DNA from: UBA4416 sp943362175
GTDB taxonomy: Bacteria; Bacteroidota; Bacteroidia; B-17B0; Aurantibacillaceae
DNA length: 64,000 nucleotides
NCBI GenBank assembly: GCA_943362175.1
Contig: CALRIU020000010.1
Span: 62,001-126,000, forward strand
Direction of reading: 5' to 3'
The notes beneath the pieces were generated by a model that ran no database searches, had not been told where the DNA came from, and was given only the letters and a program-made list of their open reading frames with translations. The position numbers and the translations under genes were made by a program. This document shows, in pieces, positions 34,597 through 43,983 of the stretch (position 1 is the stretch's first letter; each line of letters starts with the position of its first letter).

Positions 34597-36003
34597 TTAC
34601 CCCAATAAGGTATCCTGCGCCGCTTTCAGCAATTTGCGCGTATTCTCGAGTGTATCGCTTTCTCCGTAAAGGCGCAGTACCGGCTCCGTTCCGCTGGCCC
34701 TGATCATGAGCCACTGGTCGTTGTCGAAATGATATTTCCAGCCATCGATGGTTTCCAGGCGCTCTACTTTATAAGGCCCGAAGGATTTGTAAATATCATC
34801 CTTGCAGCCTTTGATGATACGCTGTTTCACCTCTTCCGTCAGGTGCAGGTCATTACGCTCATACACAAAAGCACCCGTTAATTTGTACAGGTCTTCAATC
34901 AGCTGCTCCAGGGTTTTCCCTGACTTGGCCATGTATTCCCAGATGGTGAGTCCCATCCAGATGCCGTCGCGCTCAGGAATATGCCCTTTGATAGCAATAC
35001 CGCCGCTTTCCTCGCCGCCCATGATCACATCTTCATTGATCATATAGCCTGCAATGTGCTTGAAGCCGATCTGCGTGATGACGATCGGCAGGTTGTAATG
35101 CTTAGCCAGCTTATGGATGCGCGGCGTTACCGAGAAGGCAGCCACGATTTTTCCGCCCATTTTTTTCTCTTCCACCAGGTATTTCACCAGTAACAAGATG
35201 ATGTGGTGCGAATCCACAAAATTTCCTTTGCTATCGTAAAGACCGATCCTGTCGGCATCTCCGTCGGTGCAGAGGCCGCAGTTGATATGCCCGTCTTTTT
35301 TAATGAGCTCGCTGAACTCCAGTAAATTCTTGTGGATAGGCTCGGGCGCCTGCCCGTGAAATCCCGGATTATCGTCGTCGTGCAAGTGAATGATCTCCGG
35401 GAACAAGCGCTTCATCACACGCTTGCCGGCGCCAAACATACTATCGTAGGCCAGTTTTAACCCCGATGACTTGATTGCTTTCAGGTCAAAGGATTCCTCC
35501 ACATGCTTCAGGTACATGTCTTCCAGGTTGGTATACACCAGCATGCCTTTTGCTTCGGCCTCTTTCAGGTCGATGGCGTCGTAGTTGGGATTGGCTTTAT
35601 CGGGAATGATGTCTTCGATCTCCTGGATCTTCTCCGGAACCAGCGGACCGCCGTAATGGCCTTTCAGCTTATAGCCGTTGTACGATGGGGGGTTATGGCT
35701 GGCAGTAATGATAATCCCAAGCGACGTATTCAATTTCAAAGCCCCTAAAGAGATCATCGGAGTGGATACATAATCCTTGGCCAGGTATACTTTCACACCA
35801 TTGGCAATAAATACTTTTGCTGTCGTTTCGGCAAACAGTTCACCGGCAAAACGGCAATCGTGACCAACCACTGCGCTCGGCTCTTTAAAATTTTGCTTGA
35901 TCCAGGCAGCCGTGGCTTCCGTCACGCGTGCTACATTCTCTACAGTAAAGTCCTTTGCGATAATCGCTCTCCAGCCGTCGGTTCCGAATTTGATCTTTGT
36001 CAT
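34597..36003 (-). CDS. Phosphohexomutase (phosphoglucomutase/phosphomannomutase family)
   Basis: 468 residues, four-domain alpha-D-phosphohexomutase that interconverts hexose 1- and 6-phosphates. The active-site serine loop ITASHNPPSYNGYK, the metal-binding loop TDGDADRIG, the sugar-binding GGEESGGIAIKGH and the phosphate-binding RASGTEPVLRLYGE are all intact. Glucose or mannose preference cannot be told. It supplies sugar-1-phosphates for nucleotide sugars, useful for the glycan locus at 48-64 kb. Single gene. Confidence 0.93.
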   Translation of the reverse strand: MTKIKFGTDGWRAIIAKDFTVENVARVTEATAAWIKQNFKEPSAVVGHDCRFAGELFAETTAKVFIANGVKVYLAKDYVSTPMISLGALKLNTSLGIIITASHNPPSYNGYKLKGHYGGPLVPEKIQEIEDIIPDKANPNYDAIDLKEAEAKGMLVYTNLEDMYLKHVEESFDLKAIKSSGLKLAYDSMFGAGKRVMKRLFPEIIHLHDDDNPGFHGQAPEPIHKNLLEFSELIKKDGHINCGLCTDGDADRIGLYDSKGNFVDSHHIILLLVKYLVEEKKMGGKIVAAFSVTPRIHKLAKHYNLPIVITQIGFKHIAGYMINEDVIMGGEESGGIAIKGHIPERDGIWMGLTIWEYMAKSGKTLEQLIEDLYKLTGAFVYERNDLHLTEEVKQRIIKGCKDDIYKSFGPYKVERLETIDGWKYHFDNDQWLMIRASGTEPVLRLYGESDTLENTRKLLKAAQDTLLG

Positions 36004-36072
36004 GGTATTTTTTTTGTAAAAACAGGTTTAAATATAGTTGAAAAATAGCTAAAAGACGCTATTCCCATGGAA

Positions 36073-36597
36073 TTATTGCATTAAACTTTTCAGGTGCTCG
36101 CAGGTCGATTCGTCCTTCCAGTCAATGTAGCCTACGTTGTCGTATACCACTTCGCCTTTGGTATTGAGCAAATAGGTTGTGGGAATAGAATGAATGCCAA
36201 AATCCCGGAAGTTGCTCACCAGGGTCACAAAGGTAAACGGGTAGGCCGTCCTTTCCCGGAACGACACCATTTTTTCAATGCTCTCATCGGTAATACACAA
36301 CACCGTCACGTCGCTCAGCCTGCTGTTTTTGATGGCATTGATTTCTTTCAGCTCCTCGAGGCAGTTGGGGCACCAGCTGGCGTAGAAGCTCACAATCACT
36401 TTTTTGCCTTTCAGCGATTGGATGTCAAAAAGGTTGGTATCCTGGTCTACCACCTGGATTTTGGAGATGTCGATCGTCGGCGCCACCTTGTATTTGTTAT
36501 AGAAATAAAGGCCAAGAGCCGCTACAGCCAGGAGCATCAGTGTGGTGTAAATATGTTTCGCCTTCATCGTGTGGTATTTAGTGGTTTCAGCGCTCAT
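36073..36597 (-). CDS. Membrane-anchored TlpA-like thioredoxin
   Basis: 174 residues from ATG 36597, with a second ATG at 36567 directly before the hydrophobic segment IYTTLMLLAVAALGLYFY. One membrane anchor is followed by a thioredoxin domain with the redox motif YASWCPNCLEELKEIN and the cis-Pro HSIPTTYLLNTKGEVV. The domain faces the periplasm and probably reduces disulfides or haem-binding cysteines. It is divergent from mtgA; the 150-bp gap holds no clear -7 consensus. Confidence 0.83.
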   Translation of the reverse strand: MSAETTKYHTMKAKHIYTTLMLLAVAALGLYFYNKYKVAPTIDISKIQVVDQDTNLFDIQSLKGKKVIVSFYASWCPNCLEELKEINAIKNSRLSDVTVLCITDESIEKMVSFRERTAYPFTFVTLVSNFRDFGIHSIPTTYLLNTKGEVVYDNVGYIDWKDESTCEHLKSLMQ

Positions 36598-36748
36598 CCC
36601 TGTTACGACAGGTCGTGATGGAATCGCCTTGTGTTTTATGTGTGATTATGCTTCAGTAACATGGTGATTTCATGTTATTAAAAAAAGATTGTTGTTAAAA
36701 AATAACGAGACTGTAAACTTACAGTAAATTATAGAATAGTTTTACGGG

Positions 36749-37513
36749 ATGCTTAGAAAAATATTAGGCAAAACCTGGACCATTTTGTGGAAAACATGTG
36801 TGATCTTCATCATCCTTTCCATTGTTTCTGTCATTGTATTTCGCTGGGTGCCGGTACCCATTACGCCCCTGATGCTCATCCGGAACATCGAGCAGATCGG
36901 TAGCGATAAGGGAGTTGTGATGAAGCACGACTGGGTGCCATTGGAAGAGATCTCGCCAAAATTGCAGCTGGCGGTGGTATGCAGCGAAGACCAGAACTAC
37001 CTGAAGCATTACGGGCTTGATTTTGGTGCCATCGAAAAAGCGATGAAGGAAAATGAGAAGGGCAAGCGGACAAGAGGCGCCAGTACCATCAGCCAGCAAA
37101 CCGCTAAAAATGTATTTCTCTGGCCCGGCCGCAGCTATATCCGCAAAGGCCTGGAGGTATGGTTTACCTTGCTGATTGAAACCTTCTGGAGCAAGGAGCG
37201 GATCATGGAGGTGTACCTCAACAGCATTGAGATGGGCAAGGGCATTTATGGCGCCGAAGCTGCCAGCCAGTATTGGTTCCACAAATCCGCCAAAAAGCTT
37301 AGTAAAGACGAAGCTGCCGCTATTGCCGCTATTCTGCCTAATCCATTACAGTACAAGGCCAGCCCGCCGAGCTCCTACATCACCGGCCGCAAAGCCTGGA
37401 TCAAGCAGCAGATGAATTTCTGGGGCAATAAACTGGATTATAATAAATACAAGGACGACGATGAGGAAGAGGAAATCCCGGCAAAGAAGCGTTCGTCCAC
37501 AAGCACCGACTAA
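36749..37513 (+). CDS. mtgA: Monofunctional peptidoglycan glycosyltransferase
   Basis: 254 residues. A single N-terminal membrane anchor (about 10-33) is followed by a GT51 domain with VCSEDQNYLKHYGLDF (catalytic Glu), KRTRGASTISQQTAKNVFLWPGRSYIRKGLEVWFT, and KERIMEVYLNSIEMGKGIYGAEAASQYWF. It polymerises lipid II into glycan strands. The C-terminus is an acidic and then Lys/Ser/Thr-rich tail. It is first in an operon with a serine hydrolase (4 nt gap) and an acyltransferase. Confidence 0.95.
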   Translation: MLRKILGKTWTILWKTCVIFIILSIVSVIVFRWVPVPITPLMLIRNIEQIGSDKGVVMKHDWVPLEEISPKLQLAVVCSEDQNYLKHYGLDFGAIEKAMKENEKGKRTRGASTISQQTAKNVFLWPGRSYIRKGLEVWFTLLIETFWSKERIMEVYLNSIEMGKGIYGAEAASQYWFHKSAKKLSKDEAAAIAAILPNPLQYKASPPSSYITGRKAWIKQQMNFWGNKLDYNKYKDDDEEEEIPAKKRSSTSTD

Positions 37514-37516
37514 GGC

Positions 37517-38671
37517 ATGAAGTACCTGTTATCACTTGTTCTCTGTTCGTTTTTAATCGTTACCTGTAACCAGACAGAGGTATCCAGGGCATCGCCTGCA
37601 CAAAAGCATACGGAGCCGGCCCTGGCCGATTCGCTGAAGTATAAGGCCGAGATCTACCGCCTTGATACGCTTTTTCAAAAGCTCTACAGCAGCGATGCCT
37701 TCAATGGAAATGTGCTGGTTGCCAAAGGCCACACCATCATCTACCGGAAATCTTTCGGCTATGGCATCAAAGAACGTAACGTGAAACTCAGCGATACCTC
37801 TTTGTTTCAGCTGGCATCGGTTTCCAAGGTCATTACCGGCGTTGCTGCTTTGCTCTTGATAGAACAGGGCAAGCTCAGGCTCGAAACGCCGGTGAGCGAC
37901 ATCCTGAGCGGCTTCCCTTATGCAGGCGTGACGGTGAAGCAGCTGCTTTGCCACCGTTCGGGCCTTCCCAATTACCTGTATTTCTGCTCGGGCCTGCTGC
38001 CCGAAAAACCGGATCTCATCAGCGGGCAGGACATGCTGGATGTGATGATCAAAGAGCAGCCGAAGGCCTGGCTCAAGCCCGACACACGGTTTAACTATTG
38101 CAATACCAATTATGCGCTGCTGGCACTCATCATCGAAAAAGCATCCGGCAAAAGCTATTCGCAATTCCTGTCGGATGAGATCTTTACGCCGCTTGGAATG
38201 AACCATACCTTTACGCGCGCCACCTTAAATGTGAAAGATCCGAATCTCACCCACGGCTATACCATGAAATACCGCGAAGTGGCTGCCGACCGCAATGACG
38301 GGGTATTGGGAGACAAAGGCATTTATACCACTACCTACGATCTGTTCCTGCTGAGCAATGCCCTTTACCAGAACAAGCTGCTGAACCGGGAGACTCAGGA
38401 CCTGGCTTACACGGCATACAGCCCTGAAAAAAAGCTGGGAAACTACGGCCTCGGCTGGCGCATGAATATGAACGCCCCCGACAAGGAAGTGTTTCACAAC
38501 GGCTGGTGGCATGGCTACCGGACCTCTTTCCACAGACGTTTCAAAGACAGCCTCACCATCGTGGTATTGAGCAACCGCCTCAACCGTAGCGTCTATTCCA
38601 CCTGGCGCATTTACAATGCCATCGACGGGCCATTGGCGCCGGCTGCTACACCGGAGGGGGAAGAGGAATAA
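37517..38671 (+). CDS. Beta-lactamase/DD-peptidase-like serine hydrolase, lipoprotein
   Basis: 384 residues. The signal peptide ends in LIVTC, a probable lipobox. The class C beta-lactamase-like domain has the SxxK motif FQLASVSKVITG with Ser and Lys, and the YxN motif RFNYCNTNYALL. The third motif is HNGWWHGYRTSF, close to the HxG type. Such proteins act as DD-carboxypeptidases, esterases or D-aminopeptidases more often than as true beta-lactamases. Co-transcription with mtgA supports a peptidoglycan role. Confidence 0.88.
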   Translation: MKYLLSLVLCSFLIVTCNQTEVSRASPAQKHTEPALADSLKYKAEIYRLDTLFQKLYSSDAFNGNVLVAKGHTIIYRKSFGYGIKERNVKLSDTSLFQLASVSKVITGVAALLLIEQGKLRLETPVSDILSGFPYAGVTVKQLLCHRSGLPNYLYFCSGLLPEKPDLISGQDMLDVMIKEQPKAWLKPDTRFNYCNTNYALLALIIEKASGKSYSQFLSDEIFTPLGMNHTFTRATLNVKDPNLTHGYTMKYREVAADRNDGVLGDKGIYTTTYDLFLLSNALYQNKLLNRETQDLAYTAYSPEKKLGNYGLGWRMNMNAPDKEVFHNGWWHGYRTSFHRRFKDSLTIVVLSNRLNRSVYSTWRIYNAIDGPLAPAATPEGEEE

Positions 38672-38678
38672 AGACATC

Positions 38679-39791
38679 ATGGCAATGATCCCGCAAAAGC
38701 TATACGGACTCGACCACCTGCGAGCATTGGCCATATCTTATGTTCTGTTGTTTCATTATTTCATCCTGAGTGGCGGAGAACCGGAATGGCTGCCCGGCTT
38801 TGCTAAATTCGGCTGGACGGGCGTGGATCTGTTTTTTGTATTGAGCGGCTTTCTGATCTCATCACAACTTTTCCTGCAAATAAAGCAGGGGCAGCTCATG
38901 TCATTCAGGTCATTTTTCCTGAAGCGTTTTTTCAGAATTGTTCCGGCATTTTTAGTGACGGTCGGCCTTTATTTCTGTGTTCCGGTTTTTCGGGAGAAAG
39001 AGAGCCTTCCGCCCCTGTGGAAGTTTTTAACCTTTACCCAAAACCTGGGGCTGAACCTGAAAGATTTCGGTACTTTTTCCCATGCCTGGTCGCTATGTGT
39101 GGAAGAGCACTTCTATTTGGCTCTGCCTTTGTTATTAATGCTGTTGCAATATACGAAGCTCACCAGAAGAGCCTGGTGGGTGCTGATCGTGTTGTTCTTA
39201 AGCGGCTTTGTAATCAGGAGCTATTGCTTTAACCAGTTATACCTTCCAAAGCTAGAAGACGAAAATAGCTGGATGTACTGGTACAGGCATATCTATTACC
39301 CCACTTACAACCGCCTGGATGGGCTGTTGGTGGGCGTTTCTATAGCAGCGCTCTATCAGTTTCTGCCCAAGGCCTGGGCGAGGATCTCGGCGTATGGCAA
39401 TCATTTTCTGGGGCTGGGGCTGTTGGTTTTAGGAGCCGCTTATGTGTTGTGCGATGACCAGCAGAGCTTTCAGGCCTCTGTGTTTGGGTTTGCAATTGTC
39501 GCTTTCGGTTATGGCTTTCTGGTGGTCGGAGCCATAAGCCCAACCAGTATTTTGTACAAATGGAATTCAAAAATTACGACCTTCATCGCTACATTGTCGT
39601 ATGCTGTTTACCTGACGCATAAAGGCATCATCCATGTCACGCATCAGCTGCTACAAGAGTTTGTAACCGACAGCAATATCATGCTTGTTATCTGCATCGT
39701 GACCTGCTTCCTGGGCGCTTATATTCTGAACCTGGCCATTGAAAAGCCATTTATGAAATTAAGGGACCGGATCCTGGGTGCAGGCCACTAA
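38679..39791 (+). CDS. Acyltransferase 3 (OafA/YrhL-like) membrane protein
   Basis: About 370 residues from ATG 38679, 7 nt after the hydrolase stop. An upstream frame start lies inside that gene. Around ten membrane segments; the family motif YGLDHLRALAISYVLLFHYF carries the catalytic Arg and His. FGWTGVDLFFVLSGFLISSQLF, FFLKRFFRIVPAF and EEHFYLALPLLLMLL are typical. These enzymes transfer acyl groups across the inner membrane to peptidoglycan, LPS or exopolysaccharide. The operon with mtgA points to peptidoglycan or another envelope sugar. Confidence 0.92.
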   Translation: MAMIPQKLYGLDHLRALAISYVLLFHYFILSGGEPEWLPGFAKFGWTGVDLFFVLSGFLISSQLFLQIKQGQLMSFRSFFLKRFFRIVPAFLVTVGLYFCVPVFREKESLPPLWKFLTFTQNLGLNLKDFGTFSHAWSLCVEEHFYLALPLLLMLLQYTKLTRRAWWVLIVLFLSGFVIRSYCFNQLYLPKLEDENSWMYWYRHIYYPTYNRLDGLLVGVSIAALYQFLPKAWARISAYGNHFLGLGLLVLGAAYVLCDDQQSFQASVFGFAIVAFGYGFLVVGAISPTSILYKWNSKITTFIATLSYAVYLTHKGIIHVTHQLLQEFVTDSNIMLVICIVTCFLGAYILNLAIEKPFMKLRDRILGAGH

Positions 39792-39951
39792 GCGATGGGA
39801 GGAGCCTAAGTGGTTTGTGATAGGAAACGTTCTAAACTGTCAATTCCATCATGTGCCGGCCATTTTCATGACGGGCTCCTCAATTACTCATACTTTCATG
39901 AGTGCTGCTCAAAATGAATGGCGATCATGGTTCAGTAGATGAGCTGGCATT

Positions 39952-41286
39952 TTATTTTTCTTTATCGCCATTCAAATCTGTTTGGGCCGGTTTGAGATCG
40001 TGGTTGATCTGCGATGTTTTTTTGGTATCTTTCATAAACAGGTATACGAAGAGGGAGATGGCGATGCAGGCGGTAATATACCAGTAAAAATAAGGTTCGT
40101 GCCCCGAGTTTTTAAACCATAAGGCGGCGTATTCGGCGGTGCCCCCGAATATGGCTACCGTGAGCGCGTAGGGGAGGCCCACACCAAGTGCCCGCACCTG
40201 CGCCGGAAAAAGCTCTGCTTTCACAATGGCATTGATGCTGGTGTATCCGCTGACGATGATCAGGCCTGCCATCAGCAGGAAAAAGGCAACCCATGGCGAT
40301 TCCGTATGGCTAAGGGTTGTGAGCAACGGAACGGTAAAAACAGTGCCTAAGATCCCAAAGCTGATCAGTAAAGGCTTCCGCCCGATCTTATCCGATAAGG
40401 CCCCGAAAACAGGTTGAAGGCAAATGAAGATAAACAGCGAGATAAAGGAAAGTAATGTGGACTGGCCTTTGCTCATGTGAACGGTATTCACCAGGAATTT
40501 CTGCATGTAAGTGGTATAGGTATAGAATGCCAGTGTGCCTCCCAGGGTTAAGCCAACTACGGTTAGCAAGGCTTTGGGATGACGCAGCAATTCCTTAATG
40601 GTGCCTTTTTTCTCTGTCTTTTTTCCCTTTTGCGCTTCAAATGCTTCTGTTTCGTGCAGGTTCTTGCGGAGATAGAGGGCGATTACCGCTAAGATTGCGC
40701 CTATCACAAAAGGAATCCGCCAGCCCCATGCATGCAGTTGCTCTTCGGTTAATATGAGCTTTTGTAAAATGAGCTGGATGCCTAGCGCGATCAGCTGGCC
40801 GCCCACCAGGGTTACGTATTGAAAGCTGGAATAAAATCCCCGCCGGTTCGCAGTTGCCATCTCGCTTAAATAGGTCGCTGATACGCCGTATTCCCCGCCT
40901 ACGCTTAGCCCCTGTAGCAGCCTTGCGACGAGCAGAAATACAGGTGCAAGAACGCCAATGGACTTATAGGAAGGTGTCAGCGCAATTAACAGGGAGCCAA
41001 GAGACATGAGCAATACGGAAAGCGTCATGGCTTGTTTACGCCCGATCTTATCGGCAATGCCGCCAAACATCCAGCCGCCGATCGGCCTCATTAAAAAACC
41101 AACGGCAAAGATGCCTGCGGTATTCAGTAATTGTGCGGTGGCATCCTGTTTTGGAAAAAAGGCTCCCGAAAAGTATAAAGAGAATGCCGAGTAAGCATAC
41201 CAGTCATACCATTCCACGAGGTTTCCGATTGAGCCGCCAACAATGGCTTTAAGCCGTTTTGCCGATATCTTTTCCTGTTGTTCCAT
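39952..41286 (-). CDS. MHS-family MFS transporter (proton/metabolite symporter)
   Basis: 444 residues with 12 predicted membrane segments. The MHS motifs GSIGNLVEWYDWYAYSAFSLYF, RPIGGWMFGGIADKIGRKQAM and LLQGLSVGGEYGVSATYLSEMA match alpha-ketoglutarate/shikimate/proline-betaine transporters such as KgtP, ShiA and ProP. It probably imports a small carboxylate or amino acid with H+; the substrate cannot be fixed. Single gene. Its 179-bp upstream gap contains GCCGGG/CCCGGC and AGAGCC/GGCTCT pairs on the leader strand. Confidence 0.92.
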   Translation of the reverse strand: MEQQEKISAKRLKAIVGGSIGNLVEWYDWYAYSAFSLYFSGAFFPKQDATAQLLNTAGIFAVGFLMRPIGGWMFGGIADKIGRKQAMTLSVLLMSLGSLLIALTPSYKSIGVLAPVFLLVARLLQGLSVGGEYGVSATYLSEMATANRRGFYSSFQYVTLVGGQLIALGIQLILQKLILTEEQLHAWGWRIPFVIGAILAVIALYLRKNLHETEAFEAQKGKKTEKKGTIKELLRHPKALLTVVGLTLGGTLAFYTYTTYMQKFLVNTVHMSKGQSTLLSFISLFIFICLQPVFGALSDKIGRKPLLISFGILGTVFTVPLLTTLSHTESPWVAFFLLMAGLIIVSGYTSINAIVKAELFPAQVRALGVGLPYALTVAIFGGTAEYAALWFKNSGHEPYFYWYITACIAISLFVYLFMKDTKKTSQINHDLKPAQTDLNGDKEK

Positions 41287-41457
41287 GGTTTAGCAGCTTA
41301 TAAATTTAATGGTTTTATTGATTTAGAGCCAGAATTGGATGACCGCCGGGATTTCCCCGGCTCTTTTATACATTATTTTTGTTGCCGCCGTATATAAGGC
41401 CCGGCAAACAGGATAAGTCTGGCAAAGCCGAGGTTGATCAGGCCTGACCGAAGCCAC

Positions 41458-41488
41458 TTTGATACATGTCAAAAAAAGCCTACCTTTG
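41458..41488 (+). promoter_or_regulatory. Consensus Bacteroidota promoter overlapping the dusB 5' end
   Basis: TTTG at 41458-41461, 19 nt, then TACCTTTG at 41481-41488: an exact match to the TTTG-N19-TAnnTTTG layout. The only ATG of the dusB frame nearby (41466) lies between the two boxes, so transcripts from this promoter could not contain it. Confidence 0.75.
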
Positions 41489-42479
41489 CGCCATCGTAAA
41501 AATTGCCGACATAGAACTGGGAGAATTCCCGCTGTTGCTTGCCCCGATGGAGGATGTGAGTGATCCGCCTTTTCGTTACGTGTGTAAGAAATATGGTGCT
41601 GATCTCATGTATACCGAATTCATCAGCAGTGAGGGTCTGATCCGCGATGCCATCAAAAGCCGACAGAAGCTCGACATCTTCGATTATGAAAAGCCTATCG
41701 GCATCCAGATCTTTGGGGGCGATGAGGAAGCGATGGCGCTTTCCGCTAAAATTGTGGATGCCACGCAACCCGACCTGCTCGATATTAACTTCGGTTGCCC
41801 GGTGAAAAAAGTAGTGTGCAAAGGAGCAGGAGCAGGGGTCTTGAAGGATGTGGACCTGATGGTACGCCTGACCAAAGCCGTGGTGAAATCAACCTCTTTG
41901 CCGGTAACGGTGAAAACGCGGCTGGGCTGGGACGACAACATGATTAACATCATGGAAGTGGCCGAGCGCCTGCAGGACGTGGGCATCAAAGCCCTCACCA
42001 TACACGGGCGCACCCGCGCGCAGATGTACAAAGGCTCGGCGAACTGGGAGCACATCGCCGCCGTGAAGAATAATCCGAGAATCCAGATTCCCATTTTCGG
42101 TAACGGCGACATCACCACACCGGAGAAAGCCCTGGAATACCGGAACCGCTATGGTGTCGACGGGATCATGATCGGTCGCGCCAGCATCGGCTATCCCTGG
42201 ATCTTCAACGAGATCAAGCATTTTATGAAAACGGGGGAGCACCTTCCGAAACCAAGCCTGGAAAACAGGGTGGAAGTGGCGTTGGCACATTTCAATAAAT
42301 CCATCGAATGGAAAGGCCCTAAGCTGGGAGTACTGGAGATGCGCCCGCACTATACCAATTATTTCAAGGGCATCGACCATTTCAAGGAAACCCGCATGAA
42401 GCTGGTAACCACCGAGCACATCGACGAGATCCGCGAAACCTTATTGTCTATCCCGGAACGCTACAGTGAGCATGTCTGA
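41466..42479 (+). CDS. dusB: tRNA-dihydrouridine synthase DusB
   Basis: FMN enzyme that reduces uridine to dihydrouridine in tRNA. The TIM-barrel signature PLLLAPMEDVSDPPFRYVCK, the catalytic Cys region INFGCPVKKVVCKGAGAGVL, HGRTRAQMYKGSANW and GNGDITTPEKALE-YR with the FMN-binding DGIMIGRASIGYPWIF are present. 337 residues are counted from ATG 41466. The family's usual first residues (M-V/I-K-I-x-x-I-E-L) align with IVKIADIEL, whose first codon is ATC at 41493, and a consensus promoter spans the ATG. The true start is therefore uncertain, perhaps a non-AUG leaderless start. Confidence 0.94.
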   Translation: MSKKAYLCAIVKIADIELGEFPLLLAPMEDVSDPPFRYVCKKYGADLMYTEFISSEGLIRDAIKSRQKLDIFDYEKPIGIQIFGGDEEAMALSAKIVDATQPDLLDINFGCPVKKVVCKGAGAGVLKDVDLMVRLTKAVVKSTSLPVTVKTRLGWDDNMINIMEVAERLQDVGIKALTIHGRTRAQMYKGSANWEHIAAVKNNPRIQIPIFGNGDITTPEKALEYRNRYGVDGIMIGRASIGYPWIFNEIKHFMKTGEHLPKPSLENRVEVALAHFNKSIEWKGPKLGVLEMRPHYTNYFKGIDHFKETRMKLVTTEHIDEIRETLLSIPERYSEHV

Positions 42480-42530
42480 TCTGCCAGGATTATAAATCCC
42501 AACACCTAAAATCTTGACAAGTCACATAGG

Positions 42531-43856
42531 TTAATTCTTCACCACTTCATGCCTGCGCGACACTTTCTCAAAATCTTTTTTCTTTAAGTAATAGCGCTTG
42601 TGCAAAGGGAATTTCGGAAGTTTTGTATCCGTTGCCGCGCTGCTTAGCGTCGCTTTCTTACTGCCCGTTTTAATGGTCGATTTTTCGCAGTTGCAATAAG
42701 CATTTTTGTGTGTTAAGGTCCGGATGGGTGTATACTCCATTTGCAGGGTGTCGCCCTTTTTGGTCACTGCTTTGGCATACACAAAAGGTTCTTTATCGGG
42801 GCAAAACCCTTTCAGGGTAATGGATTTAGAGGGATGTTTTTTGCTGCCGCTGATCACGGCATTCGGGCAATCATAGGCCAGGCGGACTTCCAGCAATTTT
42901 ACGCGTTTGCTTTTCATCCGGAAATCAATATTCACATTGTACTTAATGAAATTACTGATCTTAATGTCCAGGTTCTTTCCCCCGGAACAGTACACTTCAA
43001 ACTCATAGTATTTTTTGCCGTTCTCCTTAATAAGCTTCAGACCCTTGCTGGTACTGTTTCCCCAGCGATTCCCGATAGTCACGTCCCACAAGGTGAGGCG
43101 TGCATCGCCCAGGCAGGAGTCATTGTAAGGCACGCGCATGATGATCGGCTTTTTCAGGCAGGTATCTTTGGAGCAGAGGTTTATGGTGAACATGCCGCCG
43201 CTGATCAGGGCCGTATTATCGGTGGTCATGGTGGTGAGATCGCTGTTGATGAGCGCCTGCTGGTTGTTGAATTCGGAGATCGTGATGCAGTCCTTCATGC
43301 GGGCGTAATCGCATTTGTTGATGCGCACTGTCGAGCCCTGGGCCAGCTTAATTGTTGTATCACCGCCACAGGGATCCGTTTTTTTCTCAGGACTTGTCGT
43401 GACTGCTTTGGCTACCGGTTTTTCCTCCGCCACGATTTTCGGAGCGTATTGGATAACGATCTCTACGCGCCGGTTCCTGAACTTCCCGCTTTCATTGTCG
43501 TTGCTGGTAATGGGCATCTCCTCGCCATAGTTGGAAATACGCATAACGGCAGGCGGAACATTCTTTTGCAGGAGATAATCCTTTACGGCTTTCGACCGGA
43601 GCTGGGATAATTTTTTGTTGTACACGCTGTCACCTACGTTGTCCGTATTTCCCTTGATGAATACCTTCACCAACGTGTGTTTTTGCAATAAGGTGTCAAT
43701 GAATTTATTGATCGTTCTCTTATGGCTCCTGGTGAGAACAGAGGCATCGCTTTCAAAATTAAGCTGCTGTTTCACATAGGTTTTAGATTGCGCTTTCAGC
43801 ACTGCGGACGATGCAAACAGGATCACAAGCATTCCAAATTGTAGATATCGTTTCAT
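42531..43856 (-). CDS. OmpA-family protein with N-terminal OmpA domain
   Basis: 441 residues. The signal peptide ends SAVLKAQ. An OmpA-like domain comes first (residues about 30-140: QLNFESDASVLTRSHKRTINKF, KGNTDNVGDSVYNKKLSQLRSKAV, GKFRNRRVEIVIQY). A linker and a Cys-containing beta domain of about 270 residues follow, with no family I recognise. Most OmpA proteins carry the domain at the C-terminus, so the order is inverted. Probably periplasmic or outer-membrane, peptidoglycan-bound. Single gene. Confidence 0.85.
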   Translation of the reverse strand: MKRYLQFGMLVILFASSAVLKAQSKTYVKQQLNFESDASVLTRSHKRTINKFIDTLLQKHTLVKVFIKGNTDNVGDSVYNKKLSQLRSKAVKDYLLQKNVPPAVMRISNYGEEMPITSNDNESGKFRNRRVEIVIQYAPKIVAEEKPVAKAVTTSPEKKTDPCGGDTTIKLAQGSTVRINKCDYARMKDCITISEFNNQQALINSDLTTMTTDNTALISGGMFTINLCSKDTCLKKPIIMRVPYNDSCLGDARLTLWDVTIGNRWGNSTSKGLKLIKENGKKYYEFEVYCSGGKNLDIKISNFIKYNVNIDFRMKSKRVKLLEVRLAYDCPNAVISGSKKHPSKSITLKGFCPDKEPFVYAKAVTKKGDTLQMEYTPIRTLTHKNAYCNCEKSTIKTGSKKATLSSAATDTKLPKFPLHKRYYLKKKDFEKVSRRHEVVKN

Positions 43857-43983
43857 CAGGTTTCGTTTCCAATCATAACGAAGCGACGAATAATAGTTAC
43901 AGAAAAAAATCAGAATTCACACTGAACCCATTTCGGAGTTTGCCATTTACAGGATGAAGAAAAGCCCCTTAGAGTGGCTGCAC

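Noticed and set aside
37517..38671. True antibiotic-resistance beta-lactamase
   Set aside because: SxxK and YxN motifs are shared with DD-peptidases and esterases; the mtgA operon context favours a cell-wall role.
42741..43610. 289-codon plus-strand frame opposite the OmpA protein
   Set aside because: No domain or start context; the minus-strand gene has a signal peptide and an OmpA domain.
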